DNA of 64,000 nucleotides from Halicephalobus mephisto (Eukaryota > Nematoda > Chromadorea > Rhabditida > Panagrolaimidae): positions 167,482 through 231,481 of the forward strand of contig SWDT01000223.1 in NCBI GenBank assembly GCA_009193035.1, given 5' to 3'. The notes under the pieces were generated by a model. That model had not been told where the DNA came from. It saw nothing but the letters and a program-made list of their open reading frames with translations, and did not search any database. The position numbers and the translations under genes are program-made. How positions within the stretch are numbered: the first letter of the stretch is position 1; each line of letters opens with the position of its first letter. This document shows positions 1 to 11,778 of this stretch, piece by piece.

Positions 1-130
1 CTTGATGAATTTTTAGACACTGAAATCTCTTAAAATTCATATCTCACAAATTATTAAACCTCAGGATTAGATTGTTATTGTTATAAAATTACGAAAATTT
101 AGAAAAAAAATTAACAAAACTTACTGAAAA

Positions 131-524
131 TAAATGTGAATTCCTACTTTGGAAGTCCCTGTTAGAACGGTAGTGATTCTGATTAATTTTATAATCAAGT
201 TTTTAGCGTTGTTGTGTATGTAATAGATATCGTTGGATGAAGAATATTAAGAAGTGTGTTTATCTCATCGCTAAAGACAGTCGATATCACGTCAGTCTGA
301 AAGCGAAAATCCAAAAATAGAAATTTTGAAAAAGATCTCCGAAATGGAACCAAATGTGAACTCCTACTTCAGAAATCCTTGCCAGAACAATAGTGATTCT
401 GATTAATTTTAGAATTAAGTTTTTAATATTGTTGTGTATGTAATAGATATCGTTGGATGAAGAGCTGTTAAGAAGCGTGTTTATCCTGCTGCCAGAGGGA
501 ATCCATATCGCATCAGCTAAGAAG
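131..524. repeat. Two-copy direct repeat, period about 220 bp
   Basis: Two copies begin at 131 and 351. Both contain, in the same order, a block like GTGATTCTGATTAATTTTA, then TTGTTGTGTATGTAATAGAT, then ATCGTTGGATGAAGA. They differ by scattered substitutions, so the duplication is not brand new. No terminal inverted repeats were seen. Confidence 0.8.
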
Positions 525-1039
525 CATAAACTCACGATGAAGTGGGATTCGTTTCTTATTTTACAGATCGATATCAATTATTTTTTTATTTAAAAATTTG
601 AACTTTGATTTTATCAGATTTTACATCTTTGTTTTTCTTTGAAATTTAATAATTTAAATTTCTTAGTTCTTGAATTTTAAAGATTTATAAATCAAAAAAA
701 TTTAATTTGGTTTTAATATACTTTTTTGTATTTAGATATGATTTTTTATGAACATTTATATTTTATTTAAATTCACAATATTGATAATTTTTAATTTTTG
801 AAAAATATTTGACAATTTTAAAGTTTAAAAAAAATTTAACTTTTTAAATTAAAAAATAAAAATCAATCAATTTTAAAGTTTTTATTAAAATATTTCAAAT
901 TAAAAAAATAAAAAAATTAAATAATTAAATTTTTCTTAGAACGAATGATTTTAATTCTAATTATTATTAATTTAAAAAATTTCGCAAACTTTTTTGTTCG
1001 AAAAATTTGCATATTAACCTTAGCTAGTATTGTTGATGA

Positions 1040-1600
1040 AAAAAATTATTTTTTTGAAAATCAAAAAACCCTCGAGTCTTATTTTAACGCGAAAAAATTG
1101 CATTTCGATCTTTAATCACCAATTTAGGTAAAACAAAGCACATTTTTTTTAAAGACCGAATTTGCGAACAGTTTTTTGGCGAAAAAAAAATTAATGTCAA
1201 CTGATTATCAATTTAGGTAAAACAAAGTACATTTTTTCCAAAAAGAAAACGCCCACGAATCGGGTCTTAACGCGAAAAATTTCCAAAGAATTCCAGTGAT
1301 CAACGATAAGGAAAAAAATTTTTTTAAAGAAAAAATGCGAAAAATGTTTTATCGAAAAAATAAATTTCAATTTATTATCAATTTGGACAAAATGGTAATT
1401 TCAAAAAAACGCGAACAGTATCCTAAAACGAAAAATCCATATATCGAATTTCAACGATCCAGTGTGACGAAATGAAGTACATAAAAAATATGAATAGTAT
1501 TTTATCGAAAAAGTAAATTTCAACGTATTGTCAATTTAGGTAAAGCGAAGCAATTTAAAAAAGTCGCAAATGGTGTCTCAACACGAAAATTCTAAATTTC
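1040..1600. repeat. Degenerate tandem repeat, unit roughly 100 bp
   Basis: The phrase ATCAATTTAGGTAAAACAAAG and close variants recur at roughly 1115, 1192, 1375 and 1525, each followed by a poly-T/A stretch and a CGCGAA- or ATCGAAAAA-like segment. The units are diverged. The array runs up to just before the first exon of the helicase gene. Confidence 0.6.
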
Positions 1601-1667
1601 GAATTTTTATTTTAAATGTTTAATTTTTAAAAAATCGATCAAAAAACGCAATTTTCCATTTTTTCAA

Positions 1668-4481
1668 ATGCCAGCTATTACTTCCAATTTTAGAAAACTT
1701 TCTATTTGTAGTACTGGTGAGTTATTTTTATATTATTTAAATTTAAATTTAAAAGTTGATTTAGATTCAGAAAGCGATTTCGAAATCCTGCCACCGTCTC
1801 AATCACGTCAATTGCCGATTGTCCGAGCTTTTGTAGGAGAAAGTAATGTATCACGTGCTACGTCGACCAGAATCCGTGGCCAAGAAGACGGTGTTGCTTC
1901 AACTGGGAAAGTTTCTCAATCATTTGTGAATCCATCAAGTAATGAATCCTCGACGTCGTCCACTGAGTCTTGTGCATCAGGTAATATTATTGTATTTTTA
2001 AATCTAATGATAACAAACAGAAACTGGCCTTTAGTTGGTTGTTTATGTGATTTTTCGAATAGCTGTTAACATTTTCATATATGGATATTAACCCCCGGGG
2101 ATAGACAGGCACTTTTAAACCCCATGACCCTGATCAAGAAGGTTATAGGTTTATCCAAGAAGAATATAGTTCCAAAAAATTAATTACGAAATATTACGTA
2201 AAATCAAAATTATCTCATAAGTTGTTTTAATTTTAAAAACTTCTAAAAATTCCCTTCGAGACTACTTCGTAAACTTCCATATATGAACTTTATAACGGTA
2301 TTGATTACAAAATAATTGTCACATAAGTTATTTTAATTTCTAAAAATTCCCTTCGAGACTATTTCGTAGACTTCCATATGTGAGTTTTTAGTGTAGTAAT
2401 AGTTTGCTGTTTTTAGTGTAGTAATGGTTTGCTGTTTTTAGTGTAGTAATAGTTTGCTGTTTTTAGTGTAGTAATAGTTTGCTGTTTTAGTGTCTTCTCC
2501 TTTGAAGACGTTGCCTTTGCTTCCGAAAGACAAGATTCCATATGACTTCAGCGATGTCCGAGTTTATTACTGTTCTGAAGAATTGGACCTTGACGACGTT
2601 GACGATTACGATGACGAGGACAATCTCAAGACTTTACGGCATTTCTCTGCTGCAAATGGAGGATGTATAAATCCGAAAATCATTCAAATTTTAAGAGAAA
2701 AAGAAATGGAAATCAATAGACTTTTGCCTGCGCAGTACTATATTTCGAAAGTTTTATTTACGAAATTTGCAGAACCCCGGTGTCGAGCCGATGTGGTTAC
2801 TCTTTCTCCCACGGGCACCGGAAAAACACTTGCTTATTTGATTCCTCTGACTCAATTTGCCCTCGAGAGACGCAATAATGATGGCCCGAAAATCACAACT
2901 CCGATGGCGATGATTTTCGTTCCTCATCAACCCCTGGCAGAAATGGTCAAACAACGATTGGATCAGATAACTAAAGGAATGGAGATCAAAACCGCGATTT
3001 TCACTCATGGTCATACTTCGGCTAAGACGGATTTTGAGATTGGTGTTTGTACAATTGGAACTTATAGCAAATTATTTGGTCGATCTCTCGATGATTTGAA
3101 AACTTTGGAGTACTTAGTCATCGATGAAGCCGACGTGATGTTGCAAGAATTGTCGAATTTCAAACATTTCAAAAATTTGAGAAGTTGTTCAAACGTGAGT
3201 TCTTTTGGAATTTAATGAAAAACAACTTATTTTCGGAGAGTACTGTAATAGCCCGATTTTTGAAGATTCAATTTCATATATAATTGTTAATTTTCAAGAA
3301 TATATAGGGGCTTATGTATTCGATATAACCGTAATCTAGAGATTTCCGGATCCATCTAAATAGGATATTTCTGAAAAGTTAAAATTCTACAGGATATCCA
3401 AATACCCATATAAATTAATAATTTTTAACAAGTTCTCTAAATTTGTGTCAAAACAATTTCGTAAAAATCTACATGTAATTTTTATAACAATGATTGATTA
3501 CGAAATAACTACATAAAACCAAAATTTTAAGCTTATTTGTTTTCTGGAAATTTTTAGAAATTTGTTCAGAAACTATTTCGCAAAGAAATTATTTATGATT
3601 GTTTTTCAGTGTCGTGCTTTACTGTTTTCCGCGACTTCAAACAACTACATAAAGGAATTCATCGACTCGAATAACTGTTTCTTTATTGAGTGTGGTGAAC
3701 TTAATTCTATTGCCAAAGGGGTTGTTCAGAATTTTATCGAAGTTGATACAGAAAAACAAAGTTCCTTATATGGAATTGCAGCAGGTAATCCGACTTTGAA
3801 GTACTTTGAAGGACCTCCAAATCCATTCGATGCTGTTTTTTTGATTCTGAAGTCACTTCCGAAACCGATTAAAGCAATAATTTTTTGTAAAAGAAAAGTA
3901 ACTGCCGAATTTATTGCTCACAAATTAATTTTAATAGGAGCCAATGCGGCAGCAATTCATGGGTATGTTTTTGTTTTGAGTTATGTTTTGAATTAATTTT
4001 TAGAACGTTTGGATCGAAGATGAGGAATGACATTCTTGAAGAATTTGCAAAAGGGAAAATCGATGTTTTAGTAGCTACGAGATTGATTACTCGAGGTGTG
4101 GATCTGGATGTTAATATTGTTATTAACTATGATTTACCATTGGAAGTGACGGAATATATCCATAGAGTAGGTAGATGTGGCAGAAACGGTAATCGTGGTG
4201 TGGCATATACTTTTGTGGATTTTAATAATCGTGCGGATTATATGCCTTCTGTTATTAGAGCAATAGCTCTTGTAAGTTTTGTATTTAATTAAGTTTTTAA
4301 AAGTACTTTTTAGGAAATTAATAAAATGGTTATGAAAAATAAAAGTAATGGAGAACTTCTTCCGGATTTTTTCGTGAAAAAAATGGATACTTATGTTGCG
4401 GACGAATTAAAGAAACGAAATCTTTATTTACGACGGATTCAACAGGATCTTCGATTTGAAATGGATAATGATGAATTATAG
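1668..4481 (+). CDS. DEAD-box ATP-dependent RNA helicase (divergent), 583 aa, six exons
   Basis: ATP-dependent RNA helicase built from exons 1668-1716, 1771-1980, 2491-3194, 3610-3962, 4004-4271 and 4314-4481, which join in frame to 583 aa. Visible motifs: Walker A/motif I SPTGTGKT (about residues 192-199), motif II DEAD (about 298-301), SAT motif III (328-330), a motif V-like RGVDL, and motif VI HRVGRCGR (492-499). The N-terminal ~85 residues are Ser/Thr-rich, and an acidic Asp run lies around residues 120-130 ahead of the core. No clear Q motif is visible, so the family assignment is to DEAD-box helicases in general; it could be a germline or small-RNA-pathway type. The first two exons are the least certain, though the phase-1 join into exon 3 is consistent. 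Exon 3's acceptor sits at the end of a tandem repeat. An AATAAA-like signal follows the TAG by about 30 bp. Confidence 0.87.
2215..2383 (+). repeat. Intron-associated dispersed repeat, two tandem copies
   Basis: The core AATTCCCTTCGAGACTA followed by TTCGTA and TTCCATATATGA occurs at about 2250 and 2347. Related sequence recurs in other introns or gaps of this window: about 3490-3600, 19850-19975, 55370-55410, 55500-55550, 56930-57010, 57050-57110, and more loosely at 39690-39740 and 39830-39860. No terminal inverted repeats are apparent. It probably represents an old, AT-rich dispersed family. Confidence 0.6.
2384..2490 (+). repeat. Four-unit 25-bp minisatellite ending in a used splice acceptor
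   Basis: Four 25-bp units (2384, 2409, 2434, 2459) occupy the 3' end of helicase intron 2. Each carries TTTTTAGTGTAG. A truncated fifth unit, GTTTTAG at 2484-2490, supplies the acceptor for exon 3, which begins TGTCTT. Splicing at any upstream unit would place TAG in frame immediately, because the carried G plus TG gives GTG and then TAG. Confidence 0.85.
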
Positions 4482-4849
4482 TGTTTTTATTTTATAATTA
4501 ATTTTTTTTGGAAAAATAAAAATTTAAATGATTTTTTTAATTTTAAGGGATCAATAATCAATAAAAAGTGATCACTGTTTCTTCCGGGTTTAAAAATAAC
4601 TTTTTTCATTCTGCAAGACTACCTGTTTAATGTGACAAAAATTTTTTCGAAAATGATAGTCAATTTTTTTTGTGTTCATTGTCACACATCGTACTTGATT
4701 ACTTAATTGATTAACATTCTTGTTAAATTTGGAATAATTTCTTTGCAAAAATTTTAATTTTGCAAAATATGCATTTTTTATTAAAAATTTTAGGAAAAAT
4801 AATGGTTGTAAAACAGTTGATTCGATGTGAGAGTTGATCTTCTGGAAGT

Positions 4850-5298
4850 TTTACTTCCTTGTGGCAGTTGAACCTTTGGGAGTTTTGTTCTATTAGGATT
4901 TTACTTTTCTATGATAATTATACTCTCTAATAGTTATCTTTATAGATATTTGTTCCTTTAGGACTTTTACTTTCTATGATAGCCATTTTTATGGATATCT
5001 GTTCTTCTAAGATTTATACTTTTCTATGATAATTGTACTCTCTAATAGTTATCTCTATAGATATTTGTTCCTTTATATTTTTCTATGACAGTTATCTTTA
5101 TGGATATTTGTTCTCCTAAGATTTATACTTTTCTATGACATTTATCTTTATAGATATCTGTTCTCCAAGATTTATACTTTTCTATAATAATTATACTCTC
5201 TAATAGTTATCTTTATGAATATTTGTTCTCCTAGGATTTATAGTTTTCTATGACATTTATCTTTATAGATATTTGTTCTCCTAGAACTTTTAATTTTC
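4850..5298. repeat. Imperfect tandem array, units about 50-65 bp
   Basis: Phrases such as TTTTCTATGATAATTATACT, CTCTAATAGTTATCTTTAT and AGATATTTGTTC recur many times with insertions and deletions between units. The array abuts the left end of the MITE at 5299. Confidence 0.75.
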
Positions 5299-5469
5299 TA
5301 CATACAAAAAAGCGTAACTTTTGGTCCAGTAACAAATGCAAATTCCCACTATTATTTTTTAATTTTCGTCACAAATTTCAAATATTCATGAAAAATGTGA
5401 TGATTGTGTTACATTTTTGTCACTTGTTGCAATTGTTACAGCACCAAAAGTTACACTTTTTTGTATGTA
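5299..5469. mobile_element. MITE with 24-bp terminal inverted repeats, TA target site
   Basis: The left end CATACAAAAAAGCGTAACTT (from 5301) is the reverse complement, with one mismatch, of the right end, which finishes at 5467. Both ends are flanked by TA, the usual Tc1/mariner target duplication. The interior has no coding capacity. Related copies lie at 36413-36520, 36552-36702 and 37185-37343. It is the best preserved copy of the family here. Confidence 0.8.
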
Positions 5470-6007
5470 CGATAATTTCCCCTCTGGCAATTACCTTTGG
5501 TGTTTTTAACCGGTTTTACTAGCAGTTGGCTGATTAGACAGTTATCATTATGTAACATTTATTTTCCAAGAATTTTTACTCTTTTTTGACAGTTGATCCC
5601 CTTCGGCATTTCTTGCCTTAGGATTTTGGTTTCTGATTTCATAAATCCAATTTTTTCGATTTATATTCAATTTTTGAATTAATTTAACATACAAAAAAAT
5701 AATTTTAAAAAACTTCAAAACCAACTTGGATCGAAGAATCAGTGTCGTAGAGTCGAAAATAATCTTCTCGAAAATTTTATGAAAGAATCTAGTTTTAATT
5801 TTTTTAAACTTTGAAGCTCAATCGATCAAATAAATGTTCTTTGTAATTTTAAGATCGTAATGGTTCCACCCTTTCCTTCAAAAATTTCAATTTATCAAAT
5901 TCAACTTGATTTATATGGGTGTTGTTCAATTTACTTCCTTGTCTTTGGATCAATGGTCATTAGCAATCCTAAATTACCCATTGTGTCTAAATTGAGTAAC
6001 TAGGAAA

Positions 6008-8565
6008 ATGGCTCCAGATGTTCAAAGAAATTCTGAAGGAACTTTAGACGAAGATCAAGATCGTCAACAAAAACTTAACGAAGATTACGTCCGAGGAGAG
6101 TATTCTGCCGTCTCTTCCGGGACAATTTCGTTTTTTGGAGACTTTATGGTTGGAGTTCAGTATTTCGTCATGGTCCTTGCGGCCATAATAAACGAGGTTT
6201 TGAGGAATCTGGGGATTTTGAAGACGTATTATCCTCAAGAAAGAAAAAAACAAGCTGTACGTTTTTGGTAATTTCGAAATTCAATTTAATTTTAACTAAT
6301 ACATAATAAAAATTACAAATAATGTTTAATTTAAATCCCAGTTACTATCTAATTTTAATCGACATTTGTTTTTATCGCAATTAATAATTTTATTAATTAC
6401 AATTAACATTTATTTTTATAAATTTCAGTTAATATTTAATTTTTTAAATTTCCAGGACTTTGTAGAACTCAAAGACAGAATGGAAGCCATTTACATTAAC
6501 AAAATCTACCGTATGGCTTCGGATATTCTTTGCAGACCGGTTTCTGGAGTTCCTAATACTCGGATGAAACTGTGGGAGAGAGTCACCCATGATTATGGAT
6601 GGACTTATGAGTACACTGGGAAGCTTCAAGAGACCCTAAGTGTGGGGTCTTACAACTATTTGGGATTTTCTCAGAATCATGGTTCTTGTGCAGACATGAC
6701 TGCCAGATACATCGATAACTTTGGGATTTACGGGTGTACTGTAAGGAATGAATTTGGTTTGTTTTGGAATGTCTTAATAAGAGATATAGTGGATTTTAGG
6801 GACTTTTCGAAAGCAATCAGAAGTCGAGAAACAAATTGCTGAATTCCTGGGGACAGAGGACGCTGTTTGTTGTCCTATGGGCTTCGGAACCAACGCCATG
6901 AATCTTCCGGCTTTAGCGACCGAAAATACACTTGTTCTTAGTGACGAATTTAATCATGCTAGTCTCATCCTCGGGTTGCGATCATCCAGAGCAAAAATTA
7001 CTGTATTTAAACATAACGGTAAGATTACTGTAATTTAAGTAATTTTCTCTAATTTCAATTGTTGGAAAAATCAAAAACAACGTAAAAGGACAATCGACAG
7101 AAATTCATTGATTAGACATATTTGTCCTTTCATTCGTTATTTTAATTTCGATCGTGTGTTGTAAGAAATTCAAAAATTGCGTAGGCGAATAGTCGACAAA
7201 ACTTTAGTGATTGATTAAATTTTTTATTCTAATTGAACATCCAATCAGCGATAAGAAGGTTCATCCGGAAACAGTTTAGCGGGTCATTCGCAAAGGGCCA
7301 AAGATTCTTTCGCAAGAGGTCCAGATGTGCATTTACAAAGGATTTAGAAATCATGTATGGAGTTTTAGATGTATACATAGAAAGTTTAAAGGTCCATTTA
7401 CAAGAGGTTTTGAGGATCATTTATAGAAGTCTTGAAGATATATGCATATAAAGTCCAGAAATTCATGTACAAAGAATTCAATAAGCATTCACAAGAGCTT
7501 GAAAGATTCATATACAGAAGATTCGAAAATTCATTCACAATAGAGCTAGAAATTTCGGGTTCTTGCGCACAAAATGTCACGTAGATAAATTTAATTCCTT
7601 CTCTACGTTTGTAACGAAATCTATAAGACTAATATAACCTCATAAGTACATCCAAAATGTCAAATTTCGAAAATCTTTATAAAGTTTTCTAACGAAAATT
7701 TAGATAAAAACATTAAAAACCATGTACTATTAATGATTAAAGTCGACTTATTGCAGACCCCAATAATTGTGAATTTAAACTTCGTGAAGCCTTTGTAGAA
7801 TTCTGTGAGAAATATAAAAAGAAACCGGATAAAATCCTCATTGTTGTTGAGGGGATCTACTCGATGGAAGGCTCTATAGTTAATCTCCCGGAATTCATCA
7901 AAGTCAAGAAAAGAAACAAGGCCTATCTCTACATCGACGAAGCCCACTCCGTCGGAGCCTTAGGTCCTAATGGAAGAGGAGTGGTGGATTACTGGGGCTG
8001 TGACCCGAGGGATGTTGACATACTCATGGGGACTTTGACGAAAAGTTTTGCTTCTGCTGGTGGCTATATTGCTGGAAGTAAGAAACTAGTCAACTATCTC
8101 AGAGTCAGAAGCTCTGTCACCAATTACGGATCTCCAATGAGTCCACCTATAATCGGGCAAATCCAAGAATCTATGAGAATCATTTCCGGAAATGACGGAA
8201 CCAATACCGGAAGGCAGAAGATCAACCAACTTCTGAGGAACACACGGTACTTCAGAAGACGATGCAAACAACTCGGATTCTTAGTTCTCGGACACGAAGA
8301 TTCTCCAGTGGTTCCTCTTATGACGTTCTTCATCAGCAAAGTCGTGGCTGTTGGGAGAGAAACTCTGAAGCACAACATCGCCCTTATCGGGGTCGGGTAC
8401 CCGGCGACACCTATCAACAAAGCGAGAACGAGGGTCTGTCTCAGCTCCGACCACACCAAGGAGGATATTGATCAAGTCCTAAGGGTACTCGATCATGTCG
8501 GGGACAAAATCGGGATCAAATATGGAAAGAATCCTTATCCAAATGATTATATTGTGGAATATTGA
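6008..8565 (+). CDS. Serine palmitoyltransferase catalytic subunit (SPTLC2/LCB2 type), 525 aa
   Basis: PLP-dependent alpha-oxoamine synthase that condenses serine with an acyl-CoA, the first step of sphingolipid synthesis at the ER membrane; it works as a heterodimer with an LCB1-type subunit. Exons 6008-6256, 6456-6756, 6800-7018 and 7757-8565 join in frame to 525 aa, near the usual length. An N-terminal hydrophobic segment (about residues 40-65) suits the ER anchor. The catalytic core shows IDEAHSVGALGPNGRG (PLP-stacking region, about 316-331) and GTLTKSFASAGG, whose Lys352 should form the Schiff base. The exon 2/3 join uses the weak donor TTTG|GTTTGT. It was chosen because it restores RNEFGTFRKQSEVEKQ, the expected alignment to LCB2 enzymes, whereas the stronger-looking GTAAGG slightly upstream would delete conserved residues. 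Probably sptl-2/sptl-3 class in worm nomenclature. Confidence 0.95.
7250..7560 (+). repeat. Degenerate tandem repeat in SPT intron 3
   Basis: Short units of about 30-45 bp containing CATTCACAAGAG or CATTTACAAGAGG-like phrases alternate with GAAAGATT or GTTTTAGA-like phrases. They fill much of the 738-bp third intron (7019-7756). The small open frames on both strands here (7229-7580) are by-products of the repeat. Confidence 0.6.
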
Positions 8566-10752
8566 TAAGAAACAGAAATGGTTGTGTTGAACAGTCAAAG
8601 AAATTGGGCGTTATATGTCCAAAATGAACACAATGTCGAAAAACTTAAGCTCAACAAACGTTATTTTCTTTTGCTCGAAAAAGATTAAATGATAAAGTAT
8701 AAGAATTCTAATCCGTGGATTCTTCCTCCCTGCGATCTTTTGTCAAGTATTTTCACGTTTTTAATCAAATCTTCTTGTATTTTTTGGTGAATTTTCTTCT
8801 AGATCCTTCGACCAAACGTCCCTGTGTCTTTTGGTGAATAGAGCAAATATTCTTCTCCGATTATAAGATAAATTATGTTCGCTTTCATCTATATAATCGA
8901 AGAAATTTTAATTTCGATAATTATCTTTCATGATTTTAATTTGCTTTGTTAGATGTTCTTGAATCATTACTAACGCCAAAGATTCATTGGGTTTCAAAAT
9001 CAAATTCCTAATTGGGAGTAATGCAAATGATCAAGTTCTTTTAATGATGACTTTGGACACCAGTATCGATACAAAAAGCGAAAAAAACAGTAGTTTAAGA
9101 GAAATCAGACAGAAAAAACTATTTATATAAGACACAGACAGTACGTGATATATGATACACCTGCAAGCGGAAAAGAAGGAATTTAAAATATGGTTTACAC
9201 AAACCTTAAGGCATCTTCAAACGCTTTTAAAAGTTCATCTAATGGTCCTTTAGTGGAAATTCATTTCATTTTTCGTCTCAATTACGACGAAAAAGGGATA
9301 AAAAATAATCACAAACTGTCAATAAAAGAAAAGTCTAGAAATTAAAAAATAATGAAAAGGATCTTCAGTAAAATGAAAACCTTTGTAATATATAAATTAC
9401 CAAAAATAATATAATTATCTCTTAAAATGTTCCCAATTCATGGATAATGTTTCATATTTTTGCATAAATGAGATACTTAATGTCTTAATTTCAATGCATT
9501 TAATCGTATTATTTTCAATGTACTAGGTACATGTAATTCCATGTATTAAAAAGTACTATATTCTTAGTATACCGATATATTAAACGCCGAACTGATGCAA
9601 TAAGTGTGATCGATGTACTAATAAATGAATTCGTTATATAGACTAAAGTACAACAAAAAACCAACTTTTTTATCGTTTTTCATGTGATCTAATGATTGAT
9701 TACACTTGGTTTTTTAAAAGTTGAACTACCAAAGGTTAAGAAAAACGGTCAACATTGTCAAATTATAGTACCAAGTGGTAAACAAGCAAATGAGGAAGTA
9801 AAGAAATTTTTATAAACAATAAACACGAAAAAAAACATGACTAAAAAAAACAGGAATTGACTGCCAGAAAATATTTTAATACTTTTCCAAATAAAGTTTA
9901 AATTACTTTGACTTAATCTGGTAGAAATCATTCTAGAAAATTGTTATCTGATCATGTAAGAATTATTACAGAAAGATCTCTGACTTGATGTAAATCTTTT
10001 TAAAATGTTTCGGATCAGTCTAACTGTTGGATCGTCGCTGAGAGCTCTGGATCCACGTGTAGACGAACAATATGTAAAACAACTTTACAAGCACAAGATA
10101 AATCACAACTCTATCACAATTATTGCGCAGTCTCAAAATTGTCGCTAATCTGTAATCGTACCTCTTTCATCGGTCTTCAGGGTATTTCTCTTCGGGACCA
10201 ATGCTGTGTGGCTCACACTCAAATAGATTGTGCACAATCCAACACCAACATATTTTTAAAAAGCTCTTATCCTGCTAACTCCTTTCAGAACTTCTGGTAA
10301 GATTTAAATCAATCATGTATTTGCATCTAATAATTGTTTAATATCTTGATAGTTATCCACTTTCAAGATCTTCTAAACACACCGAACATGTTTTTTACCT
10401 TAATATTAGCTAATATAACGGTATTTTCAGAACCTTACATACTACCTATCCTTTCACTAGACTCATTAATCCATTGTCTCGTTATTGGAATAAGATAAAA
10501 TTGAGAACAACTAAGAAACAATCAAGTCTACGATTGATCGGTGGTATTATTCCTATAATTCGTCTCTGTTTTTTATAGATTAAATATCATTATTGAAAGA
10601 AAGATTCTTCCGGACCGACCTTTCGACTCTTGTTTTACATTGATCAGGACAGAAAAGCCAGGAATTTCCCTCGATAAGAAGTGGCAATTAGTCTTTTGAT
10701 TGTCTTCTGTACAATCAATCTTTGGCTTTATAGATAAACTCACACTATTGGG
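8566..10752. other. Intergenic region, no gene recognised
   Basis: About 2.2 kb of AT-rich DNA without a supported gene on either strand. Around 9520-9630 there is a palindromic, TA-rich patch with ATGTACTAGGTACATGTAA-like sequence that may be a relic of the foldback element at 46249-46852. GATA-like motifs near 10673 (CGATAAG) and 10732 (AGATAAA) lie 60-120 bp upstream of the lysozyme gene at 10791. Confidence 0.5.
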
Positions 10753-10760
10753 TATATAAA
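10753..10760 (+). promoter_or_regulatory. TATA box of lysozyme gene 10791
   Basis: TATATAAA lies 38 bp before the ATG at 10791, followed by GGCAGGG. With a start site about 30 bp downstream, the 5' leader would be only a few bases long. The acid phosphatase gene has a very similar TATAAAGGCAGAG element at the same distance. Confidence 0.75.
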
Positions 10761-10790
10761 GGCAGGGAAACATGGAATTGTTTATTCGTA

Positions 10791-11435
10791 ATGAAGCTTC
10801 TTCTCGCCGTCTTTGCTATTGCTCTGCCCTTCACCTCAGCCACTATCGGCTGGGACGGGATCCAGGCAGTTTCTGAATCCGGCTTCAAGTGCCTTGCATC
10901 CAATGGGTACCACTTCTTCATTGCCAGAGTTTGGGAGTCTGTTGGGAATTACGATAACACTGGTATCCAAAACATCAAGAACGCCAGAGCTGCTGGATGG
11001 GAGTATGTCGACGGATATATCTTTCCATGTTTGAGAGATACCTGTGCTGCTCCTAAGAACCAAGTAGAAGCTACTGTCAACCGCCTTCACGCTGATGGAG
11101 CTAAATTCGGGATGCTGTGGCTTGACATCGAACGGCTTGCATGGCCTGCAGACAAGACTCATAACAGAAACTTCATTACGGCTATGATGGATCAATTGGC
11201 AGCCATGAACGTTAACTACGGTATCTACACCAACTACAACAACTGGGAAGCCATCGTTGGAGCTGACTGGACCGGAGCTTCTCATAGACCATTATGGTGG
11301 GCTGATTATAATGGACATCAAGACTACACTGGCTTCAAAGCGTTTGGAGGATGGAGTAAGCCGAGTATCCATCAGTATTCTGGATCCGTCAACGGACCAT
11401 GCGGAGTCAACATGGACCAGAACTGGTACCCTTGA
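10791..11435 (+). CDS. GH25 lysozyme (protist-type, lys family), 214 aa, intact
   Basis: Secreted glycoside hydrolase family 25 lysozyme that cleaves bacterial peptidoglycan, in worms typically made by the intestine for digestion and antibacterial defence. Single exon. A signal peptide ends near residue 17 (FTSA|T). The GH25 fold begins at IGWDGIQAVS, where Asp22 is a conserved active-site acid; LWLDIE supplies Asp112 and Glu114 (the DxE pair). The C-terminal part carries GYYxNY-type and HQYSG motifs. It is first in a row of seven GH25 units and intact. Its 3' third is almost identical in DNA to the gene at 13622, suggesting gene conversion. The TATA box is at 10753 and GATA-like sites are near 10673 and 10732. 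AATAAA is at 11469-11474. Confidence 0.95.
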   Translation: MKLLLAVFAIALPFTSATIGWDGIQAVSESGFKCLASNGYHFFIARVWESVGNYDNTGIQNIKNARAAGWEYVDGYIFPCLRDTCAAPKNQVEATVNRLHADGAKFGMLWLDIERLAWPADKTHNRNFITAMMDQLAAMNVNYGIYTNYNNWEAIVGADWTGASHRPLWWADYNGHQDYTGFKAFGGWSKPSIHQYSGSVNGPCGVNMDQNWYP

Positions 11436-11628
11436 ATGCCTTTTGTAAATGTGAAATAATCATTGTATAATAAAAATGTCAAATGTGTAATTTCCCAAAA
11501 ATATTTGGATCTCAGTTCTAAGAGCTTGTTAGTAGTTTTTAGAACTCCAAGTTTCAGACACTGGTCTAAAAGGTTCCATTGAATTTTAGACAAGTTCTTT
11601 TCCTAATTGCTGCGGACAAAATCATCCC

Positions 11629-11735
11629 ATATAAATCACATCCGGGATGGTTTCTTGAATATTTGATAACAATTAATGGTATTAATGATCAAGCAAGCCT
11701 ACATTGAAGGCAATAACTTTTGATTGATAACAGAA
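11629..11735 (+). promoter_or_regulatory. Duplicated lysozyme promoter block, copy 1
   Basis: Order of elements: CATATAAATCACATCCGGG, TTGATAA, TGATCAAG, CTACATTG, then TTGATAACAG. The same order recurs at 12352, 14474, 15462 and 16449, each 40-60 bp upstream of a lysozyme unit. TGATAA is the core recognised by intestinal GATA factors in worms; that use here is inferred. This copy stands before a pseudogene. Confidence 0.65.
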
Positions 11736-11778
11736 AACTGCAATATTAGAGGGGTCGTTTTAGGCTTCTTGTATTAGG

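Larger units (their letters stand above)
1..1667. other. AT-rich intergenic stretch, no gene seen
   Basis: No coding region is supported here. The minus-strand open frame at 287-577 lies inside a direct repeat and resembles nothing known. The stretch contains the direct repeat at 131-524 and a degenerate tandem array at about 1040-1600; the rest is A/T-rich low-complexity DNA. Confidence 0.6.
4482..6007. other. Intergenic region with tandem array and MITE
   Basis: No gene is supported between the helicase and SPT genes. It contains the repeat array at about 4850-5298, a MITE at 5299-5469, and unique AT-rich DNA. The open frame at 5250-5522 runs through the MITE and is not credible. The last ~100 bp before 6008 should hold the SPT promoter, but no clear TATA box was recognised. 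Confidence 0.6.

Noticed and set aside
287..577. Minus-strand 96-codon open frame
   Set aside because: It lies across the second copy of a direct repeat in AT-rich DNA, has no splice context, and the first copy does not preserve the frame.
5250..5522. 90-codon frame over the MITE
   Set aside because: It is a read-through of the inverted-repeat element and its flanks, with no coding features.
10836..11285. Long minus-strand frames opposite the lysozyme genes (also at 13658-14113 and 56189-56746)
   Set aside because: Antisense shadows of conserved coding exons; their translations have no motif and vary with the sense codons.
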